The position numbers were made by a program, and so were the translations under genes. From Variovorax paradoxus (lineage in GTDB: Bacteria; Pseudomonadota; Gammaproteobacteria; Burkholderiales; Burkholderiaceae_C): DNA of 64,000 nucleotides. Each line of letters opens with the position of its first letter. Within the stretch, counting starts at the first letter, position 1. The notes beneath the pieces were generated by a model. That model made no database searches. It saw nothing but the letters and a program-made list of their open reading frames with translations, and was not told where the DNA came from. The stretch lies in NCBI RefSeq assembly GCF_030811855.1, contig NZ_JAUSRN010000023.1, positions 21,515 to 85,514 on the forward strand, written 5' to 3'. This document shows, in pieces, positions 43,700-52,396 of the stretch.

Positions 43700-45135
43700 C
43701 GCCAATGACGACTTCTTCTTCTCCCCTGATCGATCAGCTGCGCGCCATCGTCGGTGCGCAGCACGTGCTGAACGAAGGCGACCTCACGGCCTACGAACAA
43801 GACTGGCGCAAGCGCGCGCACGGCAAGTCGTTGGCGGTGGTGCGGCCCGCCAATGCGCAGCAAGTGGCCGATGTGGTCAAGGCATGTGCGGCGGCCGGCA
43901 CGGCCATCGTGCCGCAAGGCGGCAACACCGGCCTGGCGGTCGGTTCCACTCCCGACGACAGCGGCACGCAGGTGGTGCTGAGCCTGCAGCGGCTGAACGC
44001 GATTCGCACCGTCGACGCCGCCAACCTCACGATGACCGTGGAAGCCGGCTGCATCCTTCAGACCTTGCAAGAGACGGCCGAGAAGCAGGGCTTCCTCTTC
44101 CCGCTGAGTCTTGCGGCCGAAGGCAGCTGCACCATCGGCGGCAACCTGGCCACCAACGCCGGCGGCACGCAGGTGGTCCGCTACGGCAACACGCGCGAGC
44201 TGTGCCTCGGCCTCGAAGTGGTCACGCCGCAGGGCGAAATTTGGGAAGGCACCAGTGGCCTGCGCAAGGACAACACCGGCTACGACCTACGCGACCTGAT
44301 GATCGGCAGCGAAGGCACGCTCGGCATCATCACCGCGGCGACGATGAAGCTCTACCCGCTGCCCGCGGCGCAGCTCACAGCCTGGGCCGCGGTGCCTTCG
44401 CTCGACCACGCGGTCACGCTGCTGGGCCTTGCGCACAAGCACCTGGGCTCCGGCCTCACCGGCTTCGAGGTGATGGGCAAGTTTGCATTGAGCCTGGTCG
44501 ACAAGCACATGCCGCAACTGCGCGTGCCCTTCATCGGCGACGACGCCGTGCCGTACTGCGTGCTGCTCGAAAATTCCGACAGCGAATCGGAAGACCATGC
44601 CCGCGCGCGCTTCGAGGCGCTGCTCGAAACCGCATTCGAAGACGGCTGCGTGACCGATGCGGTGGTGGCCGAAAACCTCGCTCAAGCGCACCAGCTCTGG
44701 CACATCCGCGAGAGCATTCCGCTCGCGCAGGCCGAAGAGGGCTTGAACATCAAGCACGACATCTCGATTCCCGTCTCGAGCATCCCCGCCTTCGTGGCCG
44801 AAACCGACGCCCTGCTGGCACGCGAGATCGCGGGCGTGCGGCTCGTGAACTTCGGCCACCTGGGCGACGGCAACCTGCACTACAACGTGCAGGCACCGGA
44901 GAACATCGACACCAAGGCATTCCTCAAGAACGAGGAAGAGCGCATCAACACGCTGGTGTACGACGCGGTCGAAAAATTCGGCGGCTCGTTCTCGGCCGAG
45001 CATGGCGTGGGTTCGCTCAAGGTCGACAAGCTCGAGAAGCACAAGTCGCCAGTGGCGCTGGAGATGATGCGTGCGATCAAGCGCGGGCTCGATCCGAAGA
45101 ACATCCTGAACCCGGGACGGGTGATCCGCGTCTAG
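43696..45135 (+). CDS. FAD-linked D-2-hydroxyacid dehydrogenase (GlcD/D2HGDH type)
   Basis: Flavoprotein of the VAO/PCMH family, 479 residues, oxidising a D-2-hydroxy acid (D-lactate, D-2-hydroxyglutarate or glycolate), probably passing electrons to the membrane quinone pool or a flavoprotein. The FAD domain carries PQGGNTGL and GSCTIGGNLATNAGG. The C-terminal domain has the metal-site motif HLGDGNLHYN and the HGVGSLKVDKLE catalytic stretch. Start and upstream stop overlap (ATGA). The exact substrate needs activity tests, and the domain set fits D-2-hydroxyglutarate dehydrogenase best. Confidence 0.88.
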   Translation: MTPMTTSSSPLIDQLRAIVGAQHVLNEGDLTAYEQDWRKRAHGKSLAVVRPANAQQVADVVKACAAAGTAIVPQGGNTGLAVGSTPDDSGTQVVLSLQRLNAIRTVDAANLTMTVEAGCILQTLQETAEKQGFLFPLSLAAEGSCTIGGNLATNAGGTQVVRYGNTRELCLGLEVVTPQGEIWEGTSGLRKDNTGYDLRDLMIGSEGTLGIITAATMKLYPLPAAQLTAWAAVPSLDHAVTLLGLAHKHLGSGLTGFEVMGKFALSLVDKHMPQLRVPFIGDDAVPYCVLLENSDSESEDHARARFEALLETAFEDGCVTDAVVAENLAQAHQLWHIRESIPLAQAEEGLNIKHDISIPVSSIPAFVAETDALLAREIAGVRLVNFGHLGDGNLHYNVQAPENIDTKAFLKNEEERINTLVYDAVEKFGGSFSAEHGVGSLKVDKLEKHKSPVALEMMRAIKRGLDPKNILNPGRVIRV

Positions 45136-45154
45136 GCATTTGTATTTCTCCCTC

Positions 45155-45257
45155 CCCTCCCGGGGGAGGGCCGTGGTGGGGGCACGCGGCCTTCGATTCA
45201 ACGCTGCGCCGAATGCGGGGGCAGCCCCCATCCCAACCTTCCCCCAAAGGGGGAAGG
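45155..45257. terminator. GC-rich double hairpin, convergent terminator and repeat
   Basis: CCCTCCC and GGGAGGG (45155-45170), then GGGGG-CAG-CCCCC, then CCTTCCCCC-AAA-GGGGGAAGG (45237-45257, nine perfect pairs) lie in the 137-base gap between two convergent genes. The outer parts of the two ends are also imperfect complements of each other. A-rich sequence follows the last stem on the plus strand, so T-rich on the minus. It looks like a repetitive element serving as a bidirectional terminator. Confidence 0.55.
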
Positions 45258-45272
45258 AGCAAAACAAAAAAC

Positions 45273-45647
45273 TCAGCCACGAAAGTCTTCGCCGCGCAGC
45301 TCGATCGCCTGGCCGTGCGGCGTGCGATCGGCCGCGTGGTCCCAGGCGTGGCGGTAGCGCGCAAGTTCGTCGCCCGAGCTCGCGCCCTTGCGGGCCACGA
45401 GGCCTTCGAGCGCGGCGAGCCAATGCCGGTAGTAGGTGTCGCCCGCATCGGGGTCTCCCGCGGCTAGTGCGGCGGTGATCTGCGTCGCAAGCGCTTCGGC
45501 CCACTCGACCCAGGTGAACAGGCCGCGCTCGTGCAGCGCGAGCGTCATCGCGAAGGCCTGCGCTTCCCAGGGCTCGCGGAACACCGGGCCGTCGACATCG
45601 CGCGGCATGCCGGGTGCAAGCGCCAGCGCTGGAAGGTCGATCTTCAT
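45273..45647 (-). CDS. Nitrile hydratase accessory (activator) protein
   Basis: A 124-residue protein of the nitrile hydratase activator family. FREPWEAQAFAMTLALHERGLFTW and YYRHWLAALEGLVARKG resemble the N-terminal part of the beta subunit. For cobalt enzymes such P14K-type chaperones load metal by subunit swapping; that is family knowledge, not seen here. It overlaps the beta-subunit gene by ATGA and is the last gene of the alpha-beta-accessory operon. Confidence 0.85.
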   Translation of the reverse strand: MKIDLPALALAPGMPRDVDGPVFREPWEAQAFAMTLALHERGLFTWVEWAEALATQITAALAAGDPDAGDTYYRHWLAALEGLVARKGASSGDELARYRHAWDHAADRTPHGQAIELRGEDFRG

Positions 45648-46309
45648 GTGGTGGGCTCCAGGTAGCTTTCCCACGCATCGACCGACACCGAGAGGTTTTG
45701 CCGCGGTGACGCAGCGCCCCAGAGCTCGGCTTCCTCGAAGACCACGGTGTAGAGCCACTGGGGCTGCTCGCCGATGCCTTGCGCATTCGCATCGGCAAAC
45801 ACATGCGCGCCATGGACATGTTCGATGGTGCCGCACTTGCCCTGCACATACCGTGGCAACCGCGTGTGATGGTCGACCTTGCCGATGTGCATTCGCACCG
45901 CCTGCCCGACGGCGAAGCGCGCGGGGCCCGGCGCGGCACGCTCGGTGGGCGAGCCTTTGGCGAGCACCGCCGGGACGTTGTCGGCCTTCAGCACGCGGGC
46001 GACCGGCGCGGCCGGATGGCGCATCTCGCCGGACGCGATCTCGTCGGGAAGAACCTGCCCGCGCTGCAGCATCAGCTGCTCGAGCGCCCCGAGCCATATC
46101 TGGTAGTAGCTCAGGTCGCGGTAGTTCGGCAGCGTCTCGCGCATGGCGCGGCTCGCATCGATGTTCCAGGAGCCGGTTGCGCCCATTGCGAGCGTGAGCG
46201 CCAGCGCGCGCGGCTCCCAGCTGGCGTGGAAGAGTTCTCCCTCAGGCTCGGGCGTGACCGGCCCGAAGCCCGGCTGGCCACCGAGATCGGCATGCGTGAC
46301 GTAGCTCAT
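45644..46309 (-). CDS. nthB: Nitrile hydratase beta subunit
   Basis: Non-catalytic subunit of nitrile hydratase, 221 residues, cytosolic. The N-terminal segment HADLGGQPGFGPV and FHASWEPRALALTLAM, and the C-terminal RFAVGQAVRMHIGKVDHHTRLPRYVQGKCGTIEHVHG (the SH3-like domain) match the family. ATG 46309 overlaps the alpha gene stop (46306) and so is translationally coupled. Nitrile hydratase turns nitriles into amides. Confidence 0.92.
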   Translation of the reverse strand: MSYVTHADLGGQPGFGPVTPEPEGELFHASWEPRALALTLAMGATGSWNIDASRAMRETLPNYRDLSYYQIWLGALEQLMLQRGQVLPDEIASGEMRHPAAPVARVLKADNVPAVLAKGSPTERAAPGPARFAVGQAVRMHIGKVDHHTRLPRYVQGKCGTIEHVHGAHVFADANAQGIGEQPQWLYTVVFEEAELWGAASPRQNLSVSVDAWESYLEPTT

Positions 46310-46932
46310 GCGGCGCTCCTCGCGGCCGGCGCATCGGCAAGCCTGGTGCCGATCATCGAATCGCGCGAAACGAGGGCGGCGAGCTCGTCTTCGCTCCACC
46401 CTTCGGTGCCTGAAGGCCGTTGGGGAATCACGAGGTAGCGTACCTCGGCGGTCGAATCCCAGACGCGGATGCGCGTCGTCTCGGGCAGCGCCGTGCCGAA
46501 ATCTGCCAGCACACCGCGCGGGTCCTTCACTGCGCGCGAACGGTACGGCGCACTCTTGTACCAGATGGGCGGCAGGCCGAGCACCGGCCAGGGGTAGCAG
46601 CTGCAGAGCGTGCAAACGACCATGTGGTGCTGCTCATTGGTGTTCTCTACTGCCACCATGTGCTCGCCCTGGCGGCCGGTGTAGCCGAGCGAGGCGATGG
46701 CGGCCGTGGCATCGGCCATCAGCCAGTCGTGGAAGGTTGGGTCGACCCAGGCCCGCGCCACCACCCTCGCCCCATTGCGCGGGCCAATGCGGGTCTGGTA
46801 TGTGTCGATCAGCGCGTCGAGCGCGGCGGGGTCGATGTAGCCCTTCTGCGTGAGCACGCTTTCAAGGGCGCGCACGCGCAGGTCCATTTCGCCGAGTTCG
46901 CTGTGATCGTGGGAATGGTCTTGGCCGGTCAT
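46306..46932 (-). CDS. nthA: Nitrile hydratase alpha subunit, cobalt type
   Basis: Catalytic subunit, 208 residues. The metal claw is CTLCSC at residues 107-112 (Cys107, Cys110, Ser111, Cys112), followed by YPWPVLGLPP. Thr after the first Cys indicates a non-corrin cobalt centre (iron types have CSLCSC). The gene order here is alpha, beta, accessory, which is usual for iron enzymes, so the cobalt claw in this order is uncommon. No amidase or cobalt transporter gene is adjacent. It is divergent from thyA with only 36 bases between starts. Confidence 0.93.
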   Translation of the reverse strand: MTGQDHSHDHSELGEMDLRVRALESVLTQKGYIDPAALDALIDTYQTRIGPRNGARVVARAWVDPTFHDWLMADATAAIASLGYTGRQGEHMVAVENTNEQHHMVVCTLCSCYPWPVLGLPPIWYKSAPYRSRAVKDPRGVLADFGTALPETTRIRVWDSTAEVRYLVIPQRPSGTEGWSEDELAALVSRDSMIGTRLADAPAARSAA

Positions 46933-46968
46933 CGGCCAATGCTAGCGCCGCCCCGTAAAATTCCCAAC

Positions 46969-47808
46969 ATGACCTCGACCGCCCGCCCCGTCCGCTCCCA
47001 GTACGAAGATTTCATGCGCCACGTGGACACCCACGGGGTGTTCAAGAGCGACCGTACCGGTACGGGCACCAAGAGCGTGTTCGGCCACCAGATGCGCTTC
47101 GACCTGAACGAAGGCTTTCCGCTGGTGACCACGAAGAAGGTGCACCTGAAGTCGATCATCCAGGAACTGCTGTGGTTTTTGACCGGCTCCAGCAACAACA
47201 ATTGGCTCAAGGAGCGCGGCGTCACCATCTGGGACGAGTGGGCGCGCGAAGATGGCGATCTGGGTCCGGTGTACGGCGTGCAATGGCGCAGCTGGCCCAC
47301 GCCCGACGGCGGCCACATCGACCAGATCTCCGAAGTCATCAAGACCCTGAAGACCAACCCCGATTCGCGCCGCATCATCGTGAGCGCATGGAACGTGGCC
47401 GAGCTCTCGAAGATGGCACTCATGCCCTGCCACGCGTTCTTCCAGTTCTACGTGGCGCCGCCGCAAGCGCCGGGCGAGCGCGGCCAGCTCAGCTGCCAGC
47501 TCTACCAGCGCAGTGCCGACATTTTCCTTGGCGTGCCCTTCAACATCGCAAGCTATGCGCTGCTCACGCACATGGTGGCGCAGCAGTGCGATCTCGACGT
47601 GGGCGACTTCATCTGGACCGGCGGCGACTGCCACATCTACAGCAACCACGCCGAGCAGGTGGCGCTGCAGCTGAGCCGCGCGCCCTATCCCTATCCCACG
47701 CTAAACATCAAGCGCAAGCCAGCCTCGATCTTCGACTACCAGTACGAAGACTTCGAAGTGCTCGACTACAAGCATCACGAGCCCATCAAGGCGCCCGTGG
47801 CGGTGTAA
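46969..47808 (+). CDS. thyA: Thymidylate synthase
   Basis: Methylates dUMP to dTMP with methylenetetrahydrofolate, making dihydrofolate; cytosolic homodimer. At 279 residues it is a little longer than the E. coli enzyme (264). SDRTGTGTKSVFG, the catalytic Cys in MALMPCHAFFQF and IYSNHAEQV are all present. The gap to the divergent nthA gene is 36 bases. It holds a TAAAAT (-10-like, 46956-46961) seven bases before the ATG and no ribosome site, so the message may be leaderless. The dihydrofolate it makes is reduced by FolA, encoded next. Confidence 0.97.
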   Translation: MTSTARPVRSQYEDFMRHVDTHGVFKSDRTGTGTKSVFGHQMRFDLNEGFPLVTTKKVHLKSIIQELLWFLTGSSNNNWLKERGVTIWDEWAREDGDLGPVYGVQWRSWPTPDGGHIDQISEVIKTLKTNPDSRRIIVSAWNVAELSKMALMPCHAFFQFYVAPPQAPGERGQLSCQLYQRSADIFLGVPFNIASYALLTHMVAQQCDLDVGDFIWTGGDCHIYSNHAEQVALQLSRAPYPYPTLNIKRKPASIFDYQYEDFEVLDYKHHEPIKAPVAV

Positions 47809-47824
47809 GGGACCGTTCGGCCTC

Positions 47825-48346
47825 ATGACCACACCGCGCATCAACCTCATCTTCGCCCGCGCTGCCAACGGCGTGATCGGCGCCAATGGGACCATGCCCT
47901 GGCACCTGCCCGAAGACCTGGCGCACTTCAAACGGACGACCGGCGCTGCGCCCGTCATCATGGGCCGCAAGACCTGGGACTCGCTGCCGCCGCGGTTCCG
48001 TCCGCTGCCGGGGCGATGGAACATCGTCATCACGCGGCAGGACGACTGGAAAGCCGAAGGCGCGCAGCGTGCGGCCAGCCTGCAAGAGGCGCTCTCGCTA
48101 TGCGAAGAATCGCAGGTGCCCGAGGTATGGATCATCGGCGGCGCGCAGATCTATGCCGAGGCCGAACCGCTCGCGCAGTACGCCGTGGTGACCGAACTCG
48201 CCCACGATTACGAAGGCGATGCGCACGCGCCCGAACTCTCCCCTTCGGAGTGGCGCGAAACAAAGCGTGAGCCGCACGTTTCGGCCAAGGAAGGTTTGAA
48301 TTTCAGCTTCGTGACCTACGAACGGGTCAGTTCTCCGAAGGCCTGA
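47825..48346 (+). CDS. folA: Dihydrofolate reductase
   Basis: Reduces dihydrofolate to tetrahydrofolate with NADPH. The 173-residue sequence has the usual NLIFARAANGVIGANGTMPWHLPEDLAHFK start, GRKTWDSLPPRFRPLPGRWN and VWIIGGAQIYAEA. It begins 16 bases after thyA and is co-transcribed with it. The target of trimethoprim; nothing in the sequence suggests a resistance variant. Confidence 0.97.
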   Translation: MTTPRINLIFARAANGVIGANGTMPWHLPEDLAHFKRTTGAAPVIMGRKTWDSLPPRFRPLPGRWNIVITRQDDWKAEGAQRAASLQEALSLCEESQVPEVWIIGGAQIYAEAEPLAQYAVVTELAHDYEGDAHAPELSPSEWRETKREPHVSAKEGLNFSFVTYERVSSPKA

Positions 48347-48349
48347 AAA

Positions 48350-48373
48350 GCCGCGCGCAAAGGCACGCGCGGC
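48350..48373 (+). terminator. GC-rich hairpin after folA
   Basis: GCCGCGCG (48350-48357) pairs perfectly with CGCGCGGC (48366-48373) around an eight-base loop, four bases after the folA stop. It has an eight-pair stem, strong enough to end or protect the thyA-folA message, but no T-tract follows. Confidence 0.5.
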
Positions 48374-48586
48374 GTCCGATTGCATCGCCAATACACCGAT
48401 ACCGGTAACCGGCACAAGCGTCCAAAACCGGCGCTGCCCCCGGAAAATGGGACCTTCGTTTTCAGTCTCGGTAACGCAAAACACATTGATACAACTGCGG
48501 CCTGAATGTGCGCTGCAGCAATCAGCCACAAGCGCAAATTTCTCCGCACAATGCACGTCCGCCTATCTAGAACAAGGAGACGGCTC

Positions 48587-48829
48587 ATGTCCATGGAATT
48601 TCTTCGGGTCATCGCCGAGCAGAGATTGCCATACGTCGTGCACACGCCGGCCGACATCGACAGACTGCGTGTGTTGCGGGCCGCCGAACTGGTGACCGCG
48701 TTCATTCCTCCCTCCGCCACGCACACGCCGGACGATCGCGCGATCCGTCATCTGGCCCAGGTGGAATCGATCACCGCCAAAGGCAAGCTGGTGCTGAACA
48801 AAGCCACTTCGGCCCTCATCGAACTCTGA
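48587..48829 (+). CDS. Small protein of unknown function (80 aa)
   Basis: An 80-residue soluble protein with a good ribosome site (AAGGAG, 7 bases before the ATG). The sequence reads MSMEFLRVIAEQRLPYVVHT, then DIDRLRVLRAAELVTAFIPP and a helical end QVESITAKGKLVLNKAT. I recognise no family. No hydrophobic segment or signal peptide is seen. It is convergent with ligD, ten bases from its stop. The upstream 240 bases hold no gene. Confidence 0.65.
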   Translation: MSMEFLRVIAEQRLPYVVHTPADIDRLRVLRAAELVTAFIPPSATHTPDDRAIRHLAQVESITAKGKLVLNKATSALIEL

Positions 48830-48839
48830 CGACGCGGCC

Positions 48840-51401
48840 TCAGCGCACCGTGCGCGGGCTGGCTGCTTCGAAACCCAGCCTCTTCATTGCCGCGCCCGGA
48901 CTCTTCGCGGCTTTCGCATAGCCGGCCCACGGCTCGTTGCCTCGATCGAGCCGGGCATGGATGTTTCGAAGGGTCCACTGCGCACCGCTCGTGAGCGTCG
49001 GAACCTCCTGCCACTCCACCGGCACAGACACGCCCATACCGGGCCGCGCCCGCACCGACCACGCGCAGATGGTGGTTGCGCCGAAGCCATTGCGCAGGTA
49101 GTCGATGAAGATGCGACCGACACGGTTGCTCGGCCCGCTCTTCGCCACGAAGATCTGCGGCAAGGTGCGGGCCATGTGGCGCACGATGGCCTCTGAAAAG
49201 TCCTTCACCGTGTCCCAGTCGTACTGCCGCTTGAGCGGCACCACCACGTGCAGGCCCTTGCCGCCGCTGGTCTTGCAGAACGAAGGCAAACCCAGTTCGT
49301 CGAGCACCACGCGCATCAGCTCGGCCGCCTGCTGCACCATGGCCCAGGCGACACCCTCGCCGGGGTCGAGGTCGAAGGTCATGCGGTCGGGCTTTCCGAT
49401 CAGCGTCTTCAAGCCGTTCCAGGTGTGGAACTCGATCACGTTCATCTGCGCCGCGCTCAAGAGGCCGAGGGGCCCCGCGATCTCGATCAGCGCGGGATGC
49501 GCCGGCCACAGCGCTGGGTCGAGCTGCCGCACGCCCGCCATCTGTCCCTCTTCCAGATGCTTCTGGAAGAAGAGCTGGCCATGAATGCCCTGCGGCGCCC
49601 GCACGAAAGACACGGGCCGGGCCTTGAGGTGCTCCATCATCAGCGGCGCGACGAGGCCGTAGAACCGCACAACCTCCACCTTCGTGATGCCCGTGGACTT
49701 GTCGACCACGCGGTCGGCGTTCGAGACCTTGAAGTTCGCGGGCATCGTGGTGGCGGGCGCGGGTCCGGCCTGCGTCTCGGGTTCGCGCTTCGCACCCGTC
49801 TGGTGAAGCGGCTTCTCGCGAATGATCGCCTTGGCGGGCTTGTCGCTGCGCAAGCTGTGAAACACCGGATGGCGCACATGCCCGTCCTTGGTCCACTCGG
49901 AAAACGTGACTTCGGCAAGCAGCACCGGCTTGACCCAATGCGCGAGGCGGTCGTTCTCGGTGGGGTCCTTGAAGGGTCGCTTGTCGACGCGAAGCGGCTT
50001 CAGCCTCTGGAGCATGTCGACGAGCATGCGGTCGTTGAAACCCGTGCCGACCTTGCCTGCATAGATGAGTTCGCCCTTGTCGTCGTGCACGCCAAGCAGC
50101 AGTGAACCGATTCCCACCCTCGAACCCTTGGGATCGGTGTAGCCGCCGATGACGAACTCCTGCCGCGACGAGCACTTGAGCTTGATCCAGTCGGACGAAC
50201 GCCGCGAGGCATAGGTGCTGTTCTTTTTCTTGCCGATGACGCCCTCGAGGCCGATCTTGCAGGCCGAGGCGACGATGTCCTGGGGCGGTGCGTCGAAGAC
50301 TGCGCTGAAGCGGATCTCGGGCGGTGCCTTGGCAAGCAGCGTCTCCAGCAAGGCCCGGCGCTCGACCAGCGGCACGCCGGTGAGATCGAAGCCGCCGTAG
50401 TACGGAATATCGAAAAGAAAGTAGACGATGTTGCGCGTCTTGTCGCTGTCGAAGGCGTTCTGCAGCGCCTGGAAGTCGGTGCCTCCGGATTCATTGAGCA
50501 CCACCACCTCGCCGTCCAGCCAGCCCGGCTTCAGCTTCATGCGCTCGATCGCGCGCACCAGGTGCGGCATGCGGCTGCTCCAGTCGTGTCCGTTGCGCGT
50601 GAAGAGCTGCACGCCCTTGGCGTCGATGCGGGCGAGCAGCCTGTAGCCGTCGAACTTGATTTCGAAGATCCAGTTCTGCGGGTCCGGCGGCGGGCCATCG
50701 ACCAGCGTGGCGAGCAGCGGCGAGAGCTTGGCCGGCATGGCGGCCTTCACCGCATCGGCGGGCATGCCGCCCTTGGCCGCCTTGCCGCGCTTTGCCGGCG
50801 AGGTCGAAGCAGCAGTTGCAGGCGCTGCGGCAACAGCTTCGGGCATCGGCAGCGCAGCCACGCTGTCGGGAAACTGGTCGATCACGCTGAACTCGGCCGC
50901 AGGGCGGGCATAGCCATCGTGCTCCTTGATCAGGAGCCATGCGTCCTGCTTGTCGCTCTTGTTGCCGTGCATGCGCACCAGCGCCCACTTGCCGCGCAGC
51001 TTGTAGCCGTGCAGCTCGAACTTCAGGTGCCCCTCCCTGTAGCCTTTGCGCGCATCGCCGAGCGGAGTCCAGGTCCCCTTGTCCCAGATGATCACCTTGC
51101 CCGCGCCGTATTGCTTGGGCGGTATCTCGCCTTCGAACTGGTTGTAGGAAATCGGGTGGTCTTCCACGTGCACGGCCATGCGCTTGTCGTGCGTGTCGTA
51201 GCTCGGACCCTTGGGCACTGCCCAGCTTTTCATGGCGCCGTCGAGCTCGATCCTGAAGTCGTAATGCAGGCGGGTCGCCCAGTGCTTCTGCACCACGAAC
51301 TGCAGCGTGCCGGGCGCCGATGCGCCGCCTTCCTCCGGCTCGGGCGTGACGCCGAAGTTGCGCTTCTCCTTGTAGCGCTTCAGCGGGTTTGCGCGCGCCA
51401 T
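48840..51401 (-). CDS. ligD: ATP-dependent DNA ligase D (LigD), three-domain NHEJ enzyme
   Basis: Repairs double-strand breaks by end joining, normally with Ku. The 853 residues carry three domains in the Pseudomonas order: 3'-phosphoesterase (about 30-165, HYDFRIE and HVEDHP), ATP-dependent ligase (about 215-530, KFDG with nucleophile Lys249) and primase-polymerase (about 560-840, FDLDPG with the metal Asp pair). ATG 51401 overlaps the UPF0104 stop by 22 bases. No ku gene is in the window. It is the last gene of a four-gene run beginning with a KaiC-like ATPase. Confidence 0.94.
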   Translation of the reverse strand: MARANPLKRYKEKRNFGVTPEPEEGGASAPGTLQFVVQKHWATRLHYDFRIELDGAMKSWAVPKGPSYDTHDKRMAVHVEDHPISYNQFEGEIPPKQYGAGKVIIWDKGTWTPLGDARKGYREGHLKFELHGYKLRGKWALVRMHGNKSDKQDAWLLIKEHDGYARPAAEFSVIDQFPDSVAALPMPEAVAAAPATAASTSPAKRGKAAKGGMPADAVKAAMPAKLSPLLATLVDGPPPDPQNWIFEIKFDGYRLLARIDAKGVQLFTRNGHDWSSRMPHLVRAIERMKLKPGWLDGEVVVLNESGGTDFQALQNAFDSDKTRNIVYFLFDIPYYGGFDLTGVPLVERRALLETLLAKAPPEIRFSAVFDAPPQDIVASACKIGLEGVIGKKKNSTYASRRSSDWIKLKCSSRQEFVIGGYTDPKGSRVGIGSLLLGVHDDKGELIYAGKVGTGFNDRMLVDMLQRLKPLRVDKRPFKDPTENDRLAHWVKPVLLAEVTFSEWTKDGHVRHPVFHSLRSDKPAKAIIREKPLHQTGAKREPETQAGPAPATTMPANFKVSNADRVVDKSTGITKVEVVRFYGLVAPLMMEHLKARPVSFVRAPQGIHGQLFFQKHLEEGQMAGVRQLDPALWPAHPALIEIAGPLGLLSAAQMNVIEFHTWNGLKTLIGKPDRMTFDLDPGEGVAWAMVQQAAELMRVVLDELGLPSFCKTSGGKGLHVVVPLKRQYDWDTVKDFSEAIVRHMARTLPQIFVAKSGPSNRVGRIFIDYLRNGFGATTICAWSVRARPGMGVSVPVEWQEVPTLTSGAQWTLRNIHARLDRGNEPWAGYAKAAKSPGAAMKRLGFEAASPRTVR

Positions 51402-52396
51402 GGCGTGTCGGCCTCTGCCCCGCCTTGCGGATGGCTTGCCGCATAGCGTTCGAGAAGCAGGTAGAGCACGATGCCGCCGCCCAGCGGCAGCAGGTAGTAA
51501 AGCGCGCGGTAGGCCAGCACGGCCCCCATCAGTGCGCCCTGGCGCACGCTGCCCGAAAGCAGCGCCAGGTACACGGCCTCCAATACGCCCAGGCCGGCAG
51601 GAATCGGCGTTATGACGCCGACGATGGAGGCGGCCAGCAGAACGCTCAGCGTCGTTGCATATGGCACCTGCCGCCCGAGCAGCAGGTACATGGCGCACCC
51701 CATCAACGACCAGTTGGCGGTGGAGAGCGTGAGTTGGATGAGCGCCAGCTTCGCGGAAGGCAGCCTCAGCTTGCGCCCCCGCAGCTGCCATTGCCGCCCT
51801 CGCGAAAAAGCGCAGGCCACCACGTACGCCGCAGCCAGAAGAATCATGACCACGCCAAGGCCGCGCAGTGCGCCCGCCCCGATGCTCGCCTGGCGCGGCG
51901 GCGAAATGATGCCGGCCGCGAACAGGCCGCCGGCCAGCAGGCCGTAACCGAGCCAGTTAGTCGCCAGGCTGACCCCGACGACCTGCGCCACCGAGGCCTC
52001 GTCCAGCCCAGCACGCGCATAGAGCCGCGCGCGCAGCGCAATGCCGCCGACCAGCGAGCCCAGGTTGAGATTGAAGGCGTAGCTGGTCACGGCAATGGCC
52101 CAGGTCCGCCAGGCTGGCACCCGATGGCGGATGTGCCGCCGGCCGATCAAGTCGTAGCAGCCGTAGAGCGCATGGCTTGCCGTGGCAACCCCGAGCACCC
52201 CCAGCAGCAACGTTGCGGGATAGCGCTGCAGCGCCTCCCAAGCGCCCGCCCAGTCGACCTTGTGCGCATGCGACAGCAGCAGGCCGAGCACCGCGACGGC
52301 GACCAGCGGCAGCACCCATCGGCGGCAGCGCCGCCAGAGCGAAGGCCGGCGGGCCGACCGGGCCGCCGCCGAGAGCGTGGTGGCATCGTGGTTCAT
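51380..52396 (-). CDS. UPF0104 / lysylphosphatidylglycerol synthase-like membrane protein
   Basis: Integral inner-membrane protein of 338 residues with about eight hydrophobic segments, including the typical VTSYAFNLNLGSLVGGIALRARLY and TPIPAGLGVLEAVYLAL motifs of the UPF0104 (YbhN/MprF transmembrane-like) family. Related MprF domains flip lysyl-lipids; the present protein lacks a synthase domain. ATG 52396 overlaps the kinase stop (ATGA), and its end overlaps ligD by 22 bases. Why a flippase-like protein is coupled to a DNA ligase is not known. Confidence 0.85.
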   Translation of the reverse strand: MNHDATTLSAAARSARRPSLWRRCRRWVLPLVAVAVLGLLLSHAHKVDWAGAWEALQRYPATLLLGVLGVATASHALYGCYDLIGRRHIRHRVPAWRTWAIAVTSYAFNLNLGSLVGGIALRARLYARAGLDEASVAQVVGVSLATNWLGYGLLAGGLFAAGIISPPRQASIGAGALRGLGVVMILLAAAYVVACAFSRGRQWQLRGRKLRLPSAKLALIQLTLSTANWSLMGCAMYLLLGRQVPYATTLSVLLAASIVGVITPIPAGLGVLEAVYLALLSGSVRQGALMGAVLAYRALYYLLPLGGGIVLYLLLERYAASHPQGGAEADTPWRAQTR

